Assembly (NCBI GenBank): GCA_963735065.1
Contig: CAVTJL010000004.1
Coordinates: 1,364,001-1,428,000 of the forward strand
DNA length: 64,000 bases
Origin: CAVTJL01 sp963735065
GTDB lineage: Bacteria > Pseudomonadota > Alphaproteobacteria > Geminicoccales > Geminicoccaceae
Reading direction: 5' to 3'
Below the pieces are notes generated by a model that worked only from the letters and a program-made list of their open reading frames with translations, did no database searches and was not told where the DNA came from. The translations under genes and the position numbers were made by a program. Shown one piece after another: positions 53,873 to 62,395 of the stretch (its first letter is position 1; each line of letters begins with the position of its first letter).

Positions 53873-54823
53873 ATGAACGAGACAGCAGCGATCGTGGGCT
53901 CGGGCCTGGTCGGCCGGGCCTGGGCCATCGCCTTTGCCCGCGCCGGCTGGCGGGTCCGGGTCTTCGACGCGGATGCCGAGGCCGCCAAGCGGGCGCTGGG
54001 CACGATCGCCGACATGGCGGCCGACCTCGAGGCCCAGCGTCTCCTGGACCCGGGCGGGGCCGAGGAGGCCACGGGCCGGATGAGCATCGCGGGCACGCTC
54101 GAGGAGGCGCTCGAGGGCGCTGCCTGGATGCAGGAGAGCACGCCCGAGGACGTCGAGGTGAAACGCAAGGTCTATGCCGAGCTCGACGCGGTGGCGCCCG
54201 AGGACACCATCCTCTCGAGCTCGACCTCGGCCATCGTGCCCTCGCGCTTCACCGAGGGCCTGAAGGGGCGCGGGCGCTGCCTCGTCGTCCATCCGCTGAA
54301 CCCGCCTTATGTGATCCCGGCGGTGGAGCTGGTGCCGGCACCCTGGACCACGCCCGAGACGATGGCGCGGGCCGAGGAGGTGATGCGCCGGATCGGCCAG
54401 GCGCCGATGGTGCTGACCCGCGAGGTCGACGGCTTCGTGATGAACCGGCTGCAGGGTGCGCTGCTCGAGGAGGCCTTCAGGCTCGTCGAGTCGGGCGTGT
54501 GCACGGCCGAGGATGTTGATATCGGGCTGCGCGAGGGCCTGGCGCTGCGCTGGTCCTTCATGGGGCCGTTCGAGACCATCGACCTCAACGCGCCGGGCGG
54601 TGTCTCGGACTATGTGCACCGCTACCAGAGCATCTATGAGCGGCTGTTCAAGGAGATGCAGCATCGCGCGGACTGGGCTGGCCCGGTGCTGGACGAGGTG
54701 GTCCGCTCGCGGCGCATGCGCCTGCTCGAGGGCGATCTCGCCAACCGCCAGCGCTGGCGCGACCGCCGGCTGATGGCCTTGATGCGCCACAAGCGCGAAG
54801 CTTCGAAGACGATCGGCGACTGA
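53873..54823 (+). CDS. 3-hydroxyacyl-CoA dehydrogenase/L-gulonate 3-dehydrogenase family protein
   Basis: 316 residues. The N-terminus has the NAD motif GSGLVG (9-14). The catalytic region includes SSSTSAIVPSRFTEGL and the family histidine in HPLNPPYVIPAVE, followed by DGFVMNRLQGALLEEAF. The size and the missing CoA-binding tail match lambda-crystallin/L-gulonate 3-dehydrogenase and carnitine dehydrogenase rather than true fatty-acid enzymes. Next to a BKACE gene it would produce a beta-keto acid from a 3-hydroxy acid. Either a 3-keto-aldonate or dehydrocarnitine is conceivable; the sugar context favours the former. Confidence 0.87.
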   Translation: MNETAAIVGSGLVGRAWAIAFARAGWRVRVFDADAEAAKRALGTIADMAADLEAQRLLDPGGAEEATGRMSIAGTLEEALEGAAWMQESTPEDVEVKRKVYAELDAVAPEDTILSSSTSAIVPSRFTEGLKGRGRCLVVHPLNPPYVIPAVELVPAPWTTPETMARAEEVMRRIGQAPMVLTREVDGFVMNRLQGALLEEAFRLVESGVCTAEDVDIGLREGLALRWSFMGPFETIDLNAPGGVSDYVHRYQSIYERLFKEMQHRADWAGPVLDEVVRSRRMRLLEGDLANRQRWRDRRLMALMRHKREASKTIGD

Positions 54824-54835
54824 GGGAGTAAAGCC

Positions 54836-55768
54836 ATGGCCGAGGCCAGGAAGGTCATCATCACCTGCGCCGTGACGGGCGCGATCCACACGCCCTCGAT
54901 GTCGCCCTATCTGCCGGTGACGCCCGAGCAGATCGCGGATGCCGCCATCGGTGCCGCCGAGGCGGGTGCGGCCATCGTGCACCTGCACGCCCGCGACCCC
55001 GAGACCGGCCGTCCCGACCAGACGCCCGAGGCCTTCGGGCGCTTCCTCCAGGTGATCAAGCAGCGCTCGAACTGCGTGATCAACCTCACGACCGGCGGCG
55101 CCCCGCACATGCGGGTCGAGGAGCGGGTCAAGCCCGCCGCCACCTTCAAGCCCGAGGTCGCCTCCCTCAACATGGGCTCGATGAATTTCGGGCTTTTCCC
55201 GATGCTGGGCCGCTACAAGGACCTCAAGCACGACTGGGAGCGGCAGCATCTCGAGGGCTCGCTCGACCTCGTCTTCCGCAACACGTTCAAGGACATCCGC
55301 TACGTCCTCAAGACCTGCGCGGAGAACGACACGCGCTTCGAGTTCGAGTGCTACGATGTGGGCCACATCTACAACCTGGCCCACTGCCTCGATCAGGGCC
55401 TCGTCAAGCCGCCGCTCTTCCTCCAGACCGTCTTCGGCATCCTGGGCGGCATCGGCACGCATCCCGAGGACGTGCTGCACATGAAGCGCACGGCCGACCG
55501 TCTGCTGGGCGACGCCTATCGCTGGTCGGTGCTGGGCGCAGGGCGCAACCAGATGCCGATCGCCGCGATGGCGGCCGCCATGGGCGCCAATGTCCGGGTC
55601 GGGCTCGAGGACTCCTTGTGGGACGGGCCGGGCAAGCTCGCCGAGAGCAACGCCCAGCAGGTGCGCCGCGTGCGCCAGATCCTCGAGGGCCTGGGCCTCG
55701 AGATCGCCACCCCCGACGAGGCGCGCGAGATCCTGGCCCTCAAGGGCGGCGACAAGGTGGCCTTTTGA
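54836..55768 (+). CDS. BKACE-family beta-keto acid cleavage enzyme
   Basis: 310 residues. The metal-binding motif HLHARDP (49-55) and the conserved ITCAVTGAIHTPSMSPYLPV start are diagnostic for the BKACE (DUF849) family, whose founding member cleaves 3-keto-5-aminohexanoate with acetyl-CoA. Later blocks: EFECYDVGHIYNL and GANVRVGLEDSLW. Reaction by family: beta-keto acid + acetyl-CoA gives acetoacetate + a shorter acyl-CoA. Its stop overlaps the start of the next gene (TGATG). Confidence 0.92.
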   Translation: MAEARKVIITCAVTGAIHTPSMSPYLPVTPEQIADAAIGAAEAGAAIVHLHARDPETGRPDQTPEAFGRFLQVIKQRSNCVINLTTGGAPHMRVEERVKPAATFKPEVASLNMGSMNFGLFPMLGRYKDLKHDWERQHLEGSLDLVFRNTFKDIRYVLKTCAENDTRFEFECYDVGHIYNLAHCLDQGLVKPPLFLQTVFGILGGIGTHPEDVLHMKRTADRLLGDAYRWSVLGAGRNQMPIAAMAAAMGANVRVGLEDSLWDGPGKLAESNAQQVRRVRQILEGLGLEIATPDEAREILALKGGDKVAF

Positions 55769-56643
55769 TGCTGCGCATCGAGCTTCTCGTCGACGCCAGG
55801 AACCAGCTGGGCGAAGGGCCGCTCTGGGACGTCCAGGAGGAGCGGCTCTACTGGATCGACAGCCACGGCAAGACCGTCAACCGCTGCACGGCCGATGGCC
55901 GCGAGATCAAGAGCTGGCAGGTGCCGGAGCATATCGGCTCGATGTGCCTGCGCGAGCAGGGCGGTGCGGTCGTCTCGCTCAGGAACGGCCTCCATTTCCT
56001 CGACCTCGAGAGCGGCGAGGTCACGGCGATCGCCGATCCGGAGCACGACCGCCGGCGCACGCGCATGAACGACGGCAAGGTCGATCGCCAGGGCCGCTTC
56101 GTCGTCGGCTACATGGACTATGAGGAGCGCGAGCCCCTCGCCTCCCTCTGGCGCCTCGACACCGACAAAAAGATAAAAAAGCTCGAGGACCATATCATCG
56201 TCAGCAACGGCCCGTGCTGGAGCCCCGACGGCTCCATTTTCTACTTTGCCGACAGCTTCACGCGGCGCATCTATGCCTATGACTACGACACCGCTACCGG
56301 CGATCTCCTGAGCCGGCGCATCTTCTGCGACTTCGAGGGGCATCTCAGGGGCTATCCGGACGGGGCCACGGTGGACAGCGAGGGCTTCGTGTGGAGCTCC
56401 GAGGTCTATGGCGGGCGCATCGTGCGCTTCGCACCGGACGGCACGATCGACCGGCTCATCGGCATGCCGGTCGACAGCGCCACCTCGGTGATGTTCGGCG
56501 GCCCGAACCTCGACATCCTCTACGTCACCTCGATGGCCCGCCCGTTCCAGGGCCGGCCGCGCCAGGAGCGCGAGGCGGGCGGCCTCTTCGCCATCCACGG
56601 CCTGGGCGTCAAGGGCCTGCCCGAGCCCCGCTTCAAGGGCTGA
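55768..56643 (+). CDS. SMP-30/gluconolactonase family lactonase (paralogue 1)
   Basis: 291 residues from ATG 55768. Propeller lactonase with E16 in LGEGPLWD, RMNDGKVDRQGRF, SNGPCWSPDGS and YPDGATVDSEGFVW, the metal-binding residues of the family. It opens a sugar lactone made by a dehydrogenase. It is about 60% identical, by eye, to the following paralogue. It overlaps the BKACE stop. Confidence 0.9.
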   Translation: MLRIELLVDARNQLGEGPLWDVQEERLYWIDSHGKTVNRCTADGREIKSWQVPEHIGSMCLREQGGAVVSLRNGLHFLDLESGEVTAIADPEHDRRRTRMNDGKVDRQGRFVVGYMDYEEREPLASLWRLDTDKKIKKLEDHIIVSNGPCWSPDGSIFYFADSFTRRIYAYDYDTATGDLLSRRIFCDFEGHLRGYPDGATVDSEGFVWSSEVYGGRIVRFAPDGTIDRLIGMPVDSATSVMFGGPNLDILYVTSMARPFQGRPRQEREAGGLFAIHGLGVKGLPEPRFKG

Positions 56644-56667
56644 GCTCCAAGGGAGGAAGTGACAAAA

Positions 56668-57540
56668 ATGAAAATAGAGGTTCTGGTCGACGTCAAGACG
56701 ACGCTGGGCGAAGGCCCGCTCTGGGATGTGGACGAGCAGCGGCTCTACTTCATCGACAGCTTCGACGGCCGTGTCTTTCGCTGCACCGCCGACGGCCGCG
56801 AGCTGCGCGCCTGGGACGTGCCGCAGAAGATCGGCTCGATGTGCCTGAGGAAGGGCGGCGGCGCCATCGTCTCCCTGCAGCGCGGCTTTCATGCCCTCGA
56901 CCTCAAGACCGGCGACGTCACCCTCATCCACGACCCCGAGCCCGACAAGCCCGACAACCGCATCAACGACGGCAAAACTGATAAAAAGGGCCGATTCGTG
57001 GCGGGCTCGATGGACACCCAGGAGGCCGGCCCCAACGGCGCCCTCTACCGCCTCGACCCCGATCTCTCTGTCACGAAGCTCGAAGGCGGCATCATCGTCA
57101 GCAACGGCCCCTGCTGGAGCCCCGACGGCTCTGTTTTCTACTTCACCGATACATGGTCGGGAAAGATCTCGGCCTACGATTACGACCAGACGACCGGCGC
57201 CATCGCCAACAAGCGTACCTTCGCGACCATGCATGTCGAGGGCGGCGCCTATGACGGCGCCACGGTCGACGCCGAGGGCTGCGTGTGGAGCGCTTGCGTC
57301 TATGCCGGCAAGCTCCTGCGCTACACCCCCGACGGCACGCTCGAGCGCACCATCGACATGCCGGTGAAAAAAGTCACCTCGGTGATGTTCGGCGGCCCGA
57401 ACCTCGACATCCTCTACGTGACCTCCATGGCAAAGCCACCGCTGCCCCGCTTCCCGGGCGACGGCGTGCAACGCGGCTCGCTCTTCGCGATCCACGGTCT
57501 GGGTATTCGAGGCGTGCCGGAAAGCCGCTTCGCGGGGTAG
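56668..57540 (+). CDS. SMP-30/gluconolactonase family lactonase (paralogue 2)
   Basis: 290 residues from ATG 56668; a GTG at 56659 is too close to GGAGG (56652-56656). The metal set is retained: E15 in LGEGPLWD, RINDGKTDKKGRF, SNGPCWSPDGS, DGATVDAEGCVW. Two lactonases in tandem suggest two lactones (for example alpha/beta or 1,4/1,5 forms) or recent duplication. It is the last gene of the operon; a T-rich run and a 6-bp hairpin (GGCCGA/TCGGCC, 57567-57585) follow, probably a transcription end. Confidence 0.9.
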   Translation: MKIEVLVDVKTTLGEGPLWDVDEQRLYFIDSFDGRVFRCTADGRELRAWDVPQKIGSMCLRKGGGAIVSLQRGFHALDLKTGDVTLIHDPEPDKPDNRINDGKTDKKGRFVAGSMDTQEAGPNGALYRLDPDLSVTKLEGGIIVSNGPCWSPDGSVFYFTDTWSGKISAYDYDQTTGAIANKRTFATMHVEGGAYDGATVDAEGCVWSACVYAGKLLRYTPDGTLERTIDMPVKKVTSVMFGGPNLDILYVTSMAKPPLPRFPGDGVQRGSLFAIHGLGIRGVPESRFAG

Positions 57541-57561
57541 TTTTTTTCTTTTTTCTGTCAG

Positions 57562-58348
57562 TTAAGGGCCGAGGGGTTTTCGGCCGGCTGTTCTTGGGGG
57601 TCGGTCGGGCTCGGGCTCTTCGGCGCCGAGCTCGATCAGGCGCTTCTCGATGCGCCCGATGATCCAGTCCGCCAAAGCCGGGTTGGCCCGGGCCATGGCG
57701 GCGAGCGGTGACAAAGAATTCGGCGGAGGCGGGATCGCCAGCATCGCCGACGGGAATTTCTTCGGTTGCCGCGACCGGCTCCTCGACGGGAGCCTCGGCC
57801 GCTGCCGGCTCGAGCTCGGCCCTGACAAGAACAGCCTCGCCCGCCTGCGCCGGGAGGAAGTCGACGAGGCGGTTGATGGCCTCCTGCGCCGGGCCCAGCG
57901 GATGCTGGCCGTAGCCCTGCATCGTCTCGGGCGAGGAGCCGGCGGGCGAAGGCGTGTCGCGACGCTCGTAGGGCTGGCGCACGTTCTCGAAGCGCTCGAC
58001 CACGAGCTTGACGAGGTGCCTTACCGGATGCCGCGCCCGGTTCGCCTGGTAGACGACGAAGAGCATCGCGCGACGGTCGCCGACGTCGATGAGGCTCGAA
58101 AGCTCCAGCCATGCCGTCTCGAACAGACGGGCCTGCCGCTCGGGCAGAGGAAGATCGCGAACGGCGGCGTACTGGTCGACCAGGCGGGAGAGGTCCCGGT
58201 CGGTGACAAAAGCCTCGATGTCTTCCTCGGTCGCCGTGTCGAGCCTTTTGATCTCGGCCGGGGAGAGACCGGCGGCGAGACGTCGGGCGAGCCGGCACTG
58301 GCGGGTGCCGGGCATCTTGATCGGGGAACGGGTGAGCACGCGAGGCAT
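57562..58348 (-). pseudogene. HTH-like protein of a three-copy paralogous family (copy 3), frameshifted
   Basis: From ATG 58348 the frame reads MPRVLTRSPIKMPGTRQCRL, then ARRLAAGLSPAEIKRL, aligning with copies 1 and 2. The middle (LSSLIDVGDRRAMLFVVYQA) matches LQHLADMGDTKALLF. Near 57710 an extra T in TTCTTTGTC shifts the frame; reading one T less gives EFLSPLAAMARANPALADWI, the expected C-terminal block, ending at 57562. With that correction it has ~262 residues, longer than its paralogues because of a Pro/Glu-rich insert. It is the most diverged copy and lacks the palindrome cluster on its 3' side. Confidence 0.7.
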
Positions 58349-58356
58349 GTGGGCTT

Positions 58357-58383
58357 GATATAGGCTTTTATGCCTATCGTCAA
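58357..58383 (-). promoter_or_regulatory. Promoter of paralogue copy 3
   Basis: TTGACG (58383-58378), 15 nt spacer, TATATC (58362-58357), then ATG after 8 nt, so near-leaderless as in copy 1. The spacer holds a perfect inverted repeat ATAGGC/GCCTAT, a possible operator for autoregulation. Confidence 0.6.
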
Positions 58384-58405
58384 CCAGAAATTCCCGCGCC
58401 GATCC

Positions 58406-58650
58406 TCAGGGCTCGATGCCGCGCTGCCGAAGCCAAGCCTCAATCTTGGAGGCGAACCGATCTTCTAACTCGCGGTGGTTGTCCAGCGGGAGCGTCACCA
58501 GTCTCGCAGACCTCGTCTCGAGGCCCGCCGTCACATGCGCCAACGCCAAGTGCTATGAGGAATTACGGTTGCCAATCTCGCGGGCAATGACGCGCTGCAG
58601 CTCGTGGAGGCCGATGGGTTGCGCCTCTTGCCTAGACCACGCTCGCCTTC
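58406..58650 (-). pseudogene. Decayed ORF fragment
   Basis: On the minus strand a frame reads GLHELQRVIAREIGNRNSS, a TAG, then HLALAHVTAGLETRSARL and ends NHRELEDRFASKIEAWLRQR and on to a TGA at 58406. The composition is protein-like on both sides of the stop, suggesting a small dead gene. Family unknown. Confidence 0.25.
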
Positions 58651-58696
58651 ATCTCGAGCGGCTCTAAGGAGCTTGGCGCCATCGTGCCCTAGGCCT

Positions 58697-59197
58697 ATGC
58701 TGACGAACATGAGCGCCAATGATGTCCCCCAAGCGTACAGGCTCGCCGAGTTCTTCAGCCATATCGACATGGGCTTCCTGAATAGACGCCTTGCGCTCAG
58801 CGCACTGGGGCCGATTCGCGAGCTCTTCCGCGAAAGGCGGAGTCCAGGTGACGATCATTTCACGAGGCTCTCCAATGATCATCTCCTTGTGACAATGCTC
58901 ATTGATATCTGTACCGAAGTCAAAGCACCGACGCTGGCGGAGGCACTGACGCTCGGTCGCCCCAAGGGGCTTTTCATGAGCACCGAGCGACTGGCAGCCT
59001 GCCCTGAAATTTACGAGGCGGATCGCGTTCAACACGCTGTCCATCTTGACATTGACTATGGCAAACCCGTCAGCATCGCTTACCACACCAGCCACATTAT
59101 CAGTGATACCGGCCGGATGACCCTTGCCAGCGGATATCATAATGGATATCGGCAGGCGATGATCGGCCTGCTGCATGATCGAGGCGAACTCGTTTGA
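58697..59197 (+). CDS. Hypothetical protein, first of a low-GC gene pair
   Basis: 166 residues from ATG 58697. The opposite-strand frame at 58664-59248 is similarly long, but the plus-strand protein has the more natural composition (AYRLAEFFSHIDMGFLNRRL; SIAYHTSHIISDTGRMTLAS). Base composition is visibly lower in GC than the flanking operons, suggesting acquisition by transfer. The 3' end overlaps the next gene by 23 bp, so they form a unit. No family recognised. Confidence 0.55.
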   Translation: MLTNMSANDVPQAYRLAEFFSHIDMGFLNRRLALSALGPIRELFRERRSPGDDHFTRLSNDHLLVTMLIDICTEVKAPTLAEALTLGRPKGLFMSTERLAACPEIYEADRVQHAVHLDIDYGKPVSIAYHTSHIISDTGRMTLASGYHNGYRQAMIGLLHDRGELV

Positions 59198-59772
59198 GAT
59201 AGAACCAATCGTCATCGGTGCGCCGTGGCTCGACCACCCGCGTAACAAGGAAGGGGCGCCTGCCGCCTGGTGCGGGCACGACTATGGCGAAATTCTTGCC
59301 GAAGATATTGTGGAGTTTTCCCGCATGAGGGAAGTCACCGCAGCAAGCTCGATCGAGTGGATGGCAGTTATGAGAATAATTACAGAAACGTATGTCAAAG
59401 GTTCTATCGCTCTCCTGCTCAACGAGCCTGCCAAGAGCGATTGGGGTGGCGAGGAGAATGACCATTTTTCGGCGAATGTGACCGTTGGGAACCGGCGTCG
59501 TACTGCGGCCTTTCTCTTGAAGGGCCCGGCAAGATTTCAGCGAGATGACGCCGAGGATGTGCGGCAAGAACGGCGACCAAATTTATCGGCTAACGAAGGC
59601 GGGAGCCGACATATCCGTAGTCCAACATGCGCATCTCATCGGACCCGCTGTGCGGGAGACGGTCCGATCGATGGTTGTGACCCCTGGTCGTTCGAGGAAA
59701 TTCTGCATCATGGATGGTCAGACAACATACAGAATCCTCAAGGCCTACGGATTGTTGCCCAACTCCCCGTAA
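59175..59772 (+). pseudogene. Hypothetical protein, second of the low-GC pair, frameshifted
   Basis: From ATG 59175 (MIEANSFEIEPIVIGAPWLD) the frame is good to RTAAFLLKGPARF near 59537. One base too many (TTTCAGCGAGATG) then shifts it; dropping a base gives REMTPRMCGKNGDQIYRL, HLIGPAVRETVRSMVV and KFCIMDGQTTYRILKAYGLL, ending at 59772. Corrected length is ~198 residues. The core DWGGEENDHF ... AAFLLKG could be a PD-(D/E)xK-like arrangement, but this is a guess. As written the frame runs on to 60071 with nonsense. Confidence 0.6.
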
Positions 59773-59935
59773 TTGGCATAGCGGCCCAATACCATTTCGG
59801 GCCTTCTGGAAACTTGCTCGACAGGTGCCCGAGGTATTCTACTCAAGTCTGTGGGGGTGTCTTTCAGCAAGGCACCGTCCGCTCCCGGCCCGACAAGGGC
59901 GAACGTAGGCTTGCAGCGGGCGCTAGGTCATACTT

Positions 59936-60433
59936 TCAAATCTGCATGAGGATGGCCAGCGAGGTGAACGAAGGCGAGATAGGAGCTGGCGAGCTTGGCG
60001 TATCTGGTGGCGACGTGGCGGTGCTCCTCAGGCGCCCCGCCAGCCGCTCGACGACGTTGTGCTCGCGATAGGGGCGCCAGTCTATAAGGCGTGGCCATGT
60101 CTCGGTGGCGAACCGTGGGATGATGGCGGTGATGCCGCGGCGGCGCAGGTGCTCGCGGACCGGGCGGCCGGGGCCCGATCGCTTGACCGCACCCGCCGTC
60201 ATCAGGGGCTCGAATGCGGTCTGCTCGTGACGCTGATCAGCTGTCAGGACGAAGGCGATGGGCCGTCCGCCGCGCTCGCAGCGCAGGTGGAGCCCGAACC
60301 GAAGCCGCCCCGCGAGCGGCCCAGCGCCTGGCTTTCCGGCCCCCCCTTTGGCGACGGCGGCGTGACGATGGGCGCGGATGCTGGTGCCTTCGATGATATG
60401 GACGCTCCAGTCGAGCCGACCCTCGGCGTCGGC
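59936..60433 (-). mobile_element. IS5-like transposase fragment
   Basis: Minus-strand reading: RLDWSVHIIEGTSIRAHRHA, then GGRPIAFVLTADQRHEQTAF, FEPLMTAGAVKRSGPGRP and VREHLRRRGITAIIPRF, all typical of IS5-family (IS427-group) DDE transposases. The segment between GPGRP and VREHL (normally carrying a catalytic Asp) is deleted. A base is missing near the end (GRLRSTAT instead of GRLKEHRHVATRY). The N-terminus is absent. It joins the DUF4062 frame in phase at about 60433. Confidence 0.75.
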
Positions 60434-60949
60434 AACCGGCGACGGCACCGTGAAGGGAGCGGGGGCGGCGCTGTCGAGCAGATCGCGTCGATTGATGAGA
60501 GCCTCGACGACGGCCTTCGCCAGCTCCTCGGGCGTATGGAACCGAAGCTCGTCGACATGGCCGGCGAGCACCCGCTCGCGAAAGGCCTTCTGCCGCTCAT
60601 GGTCGTCCGCCGTCTCGCCCAGCAGAGCGTCGGCCGGCGTAGGGAAGTCCCTGGGCGCCACGAACATCAGTGGCGGCAACCTTTCCTTTACCGCCGTGTC
60701 GTACTCTATCTCCGTCATCGACCGATCGTCGTCCGAGGGCCGGAAGCCGTAGCAGTGGCCGAGAATGCCGATGAAGATGTCGCAACCGACGACCTTGTCC
60801 TCGCAGAGCCGGCGCGGCACCCGTGGATCGGCGGTGAAATCCTCCATCCGCACCACCTTGATCGCGTCGACGCGCGACAAGGCCTTGAACACCGCCTCGC
60901 GATGCGGGCCAAGATCCTTGCCGGTCGAGCTCAAGAAGACGCGCTTCAA
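60434..60949 (-). pseudogene. DUF4062-domain protein truncated by a transposase fragment
   Basis: Starts at TTG 60949 with AAGGAG 8 nt upstream (60958-60963); no ATG is available nearby except far upstream in shadow sequence. The DUF4062 core is intact: KRVFLSSTGKDLGPHREAVF, CDIFIGILGHCYGFRP and SMTEIEYDTAVKERLPPLMF. DUF4062 usually forms the N-terminus of large NTPase/TPR or effector proteins in defence or signalling. Here it ends after ~172 residues at the transposase fragment, so the effector part is lost. The chimeric frame continues to 59936. Confidence 0.75.
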
Positions 60950-61187
60950 TGGGCCTACTCCTTGGGGTCGAGCGGACCGACGCGAAGTGGACGGCGGCTG
61001 TGGCGGCGACATGCAGTAAGGGGTTACGTGGAACCTGTACTTTTGTCCATCACTCCGGCGTTGCGAAACGCGGCGCCGGGCGCTTAACCTCGCTCGCGAC
61101 GACTGACAGGAATGGCTCACCGGCAAGGCTCCGGCGGCGGGACGGGTCGTGTTGCCTGCGCGATGCCGGGCGAAGGAGGCTAGAAGC

Positions 61188-62273
61188 GTGAAGAACGACG
61201 ACAAGAACGAAGCCGCCGAGGCGGCGCGGATCAGTCTCGAGATGAGCCGGCGCAAGGCTTTCGCCATGGCCGGCAAGCTGGGCCTGGGTGGTGCTGCCAT
61301 GGCCGGCGGCATCGGCGGTGCCCTGATGGGCAGCACCCCCGCCTTCGCCGCGGACGGGCTGCCGCAGAAAAAATACAAGTTCGTGTTCGTCAATCACGTG
61401 ACGACGAACCAGTTCTTCGCGCCGACCATCTATGGCATCCAGGATGCCTGCGCGTTCTTCGGCTCGAGCTATCAGTGGACCGGCTCGCAGAACAGCGTCG
61501 TGTCCGAGATGGTCAACGCGATGCAGATCGCCATCGCCCAGAAGGTGGACGGCATCGCGGTGGCGCTGGTCGACGCCAAGGCGTTCGACCGGCCGACCGC
61601 GGAGGCGCTCGCCGCCGGCATCCCGGTCGTGGCCTACAATGCCGACGTGCCCAAGGGCAGCGCCAACAAGCGCCTCGCCTATGTGGGCCAGCCGCTCTAC
61701 GAGTTGGGCTACAATATCGCCACCAAGTGGCTGGCGATGGTGCCCAAGGGCGGGCATGTGATGCTGTCGATCGGCACGCCCGGCTCGCTCAACCTGCAGC
61801 CGCGTCTCGACGGCTACATCCAGGCGATCAAGGACCACGGCAATCCCGTCACCTACGACGTCCTCAACAGCGGCGTCGACCAGGCGACCGAGCTGTCGCG
61901 GATCGAGAGCTATTATCTCGGTCACAAGAAGATCGCCGGCATGTTCGGCACCGGCGGCGGCGACACCTATGCCTGCGGCTACGTCTCGGCCAAGTACGGG
62001 CTCGCCAAGAAGGGCATGATCGTCGCGGGCTACGATCTCTTTCCGCAGACGCTGGGCTACATCAAGTCGGGCGACATGACCTTCACGACCGACCAGCAGC
62101 CCTATCTCCAGGGCTTCATCCCGACGCTGCAGTTTTATTTGTACAAGCTCTCCGGGGGCGCCGTGGCGCCGGCCGACACCAACACGAGCCTCGCCTACGT
62201 CACCAAGGACAATGTCGACCTCTATCTCGGCAAGAGCCGCTTCGAGGGCAGCACCAGCGCCGAGCCGGCCTAG
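61188..62273 (+). CDS. Sugar ABC transporter substrate-binding protein (ribose-type), Tat signal
   Basis: 361 residues from the GTG at 61188 (GGAGG 8 nt upstream). The leader carries SRRKAFAMAGKLGLGGAAMA, a twin-arginine signal, with cleavage at AFAADG. The type I binding fold follows: YKFVFVNHVTTNQFFAPTIY, AIAQKVDGIAVALVDAKAFD, GMFGTGGGDTYACGYVSAKY. Tat export of a sugar-binding protein is less common than Sec export. The permease and ATPase genes follow on the same strand. Confidence 0.9.
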   Translation: MKNDDKNEAAEAARISLEMSRRKAFAMAGKLGLGGAAMAGGIGGALMGSTPAFAADGLPQKKYKFVFVNHVTTNQFFAPTIYGIQDACAFFGSSYQWTGSQNSVVSEMVNAMQIAIAQKVDGIAVALVDAKAFDRPTAEALAAGIPVVAYNADVPKGSANKRLAYVGQPLYELGYNIATKWLAMVPKGGHVMLSIGTPGSLNLQPRLDGYIQAIKDHGNPVTYDVLNSGVDQATELSRIESYYLGHKKIAGMFGTGGGDTYACGYVSAKYGLAKKGMIVAGYDLFPQTLGYIKSGDMTFTTDQQPYLQGFIPTLQFYLYKLSGGAVAPADTNTSLAYVTKDNVDLYLGKSRFEGSTSAEPA

Positions 62274-62395
62274 GCCTCTCGGGCCCAGGCCTCTTCTCTC
62301 GCGGCTCCCGCCCGTCCCCGCTCGGGCGGGAGCCGGTCACCCGATCCGCTCCGAGAGCACCCCCAACGGCTGAGCCCGGGCCCAGGGAGCCGCGC

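Noticed and set aside
52892..55480. 862-codon minus-strand frame
   Set aside because: It is antisense to the SDR, dehydrogenase and BKACE genes, with no domain, and His/Arg/Asp-rich composition.
57541..57590. Classical intrinsic terminator after the lactonase operon
   Set aside because: The T-run comes before the hairpin on the plus strand and the minus strand has no T-run after it, so I list it only as a probable transcription end region.
61200..61393. Upstream extension of the DUF4062 frame
   Set aside because: It is antisense to the sugar-binding protein gene. The TTG at 60949 has a good ribosome site and fits the family start.
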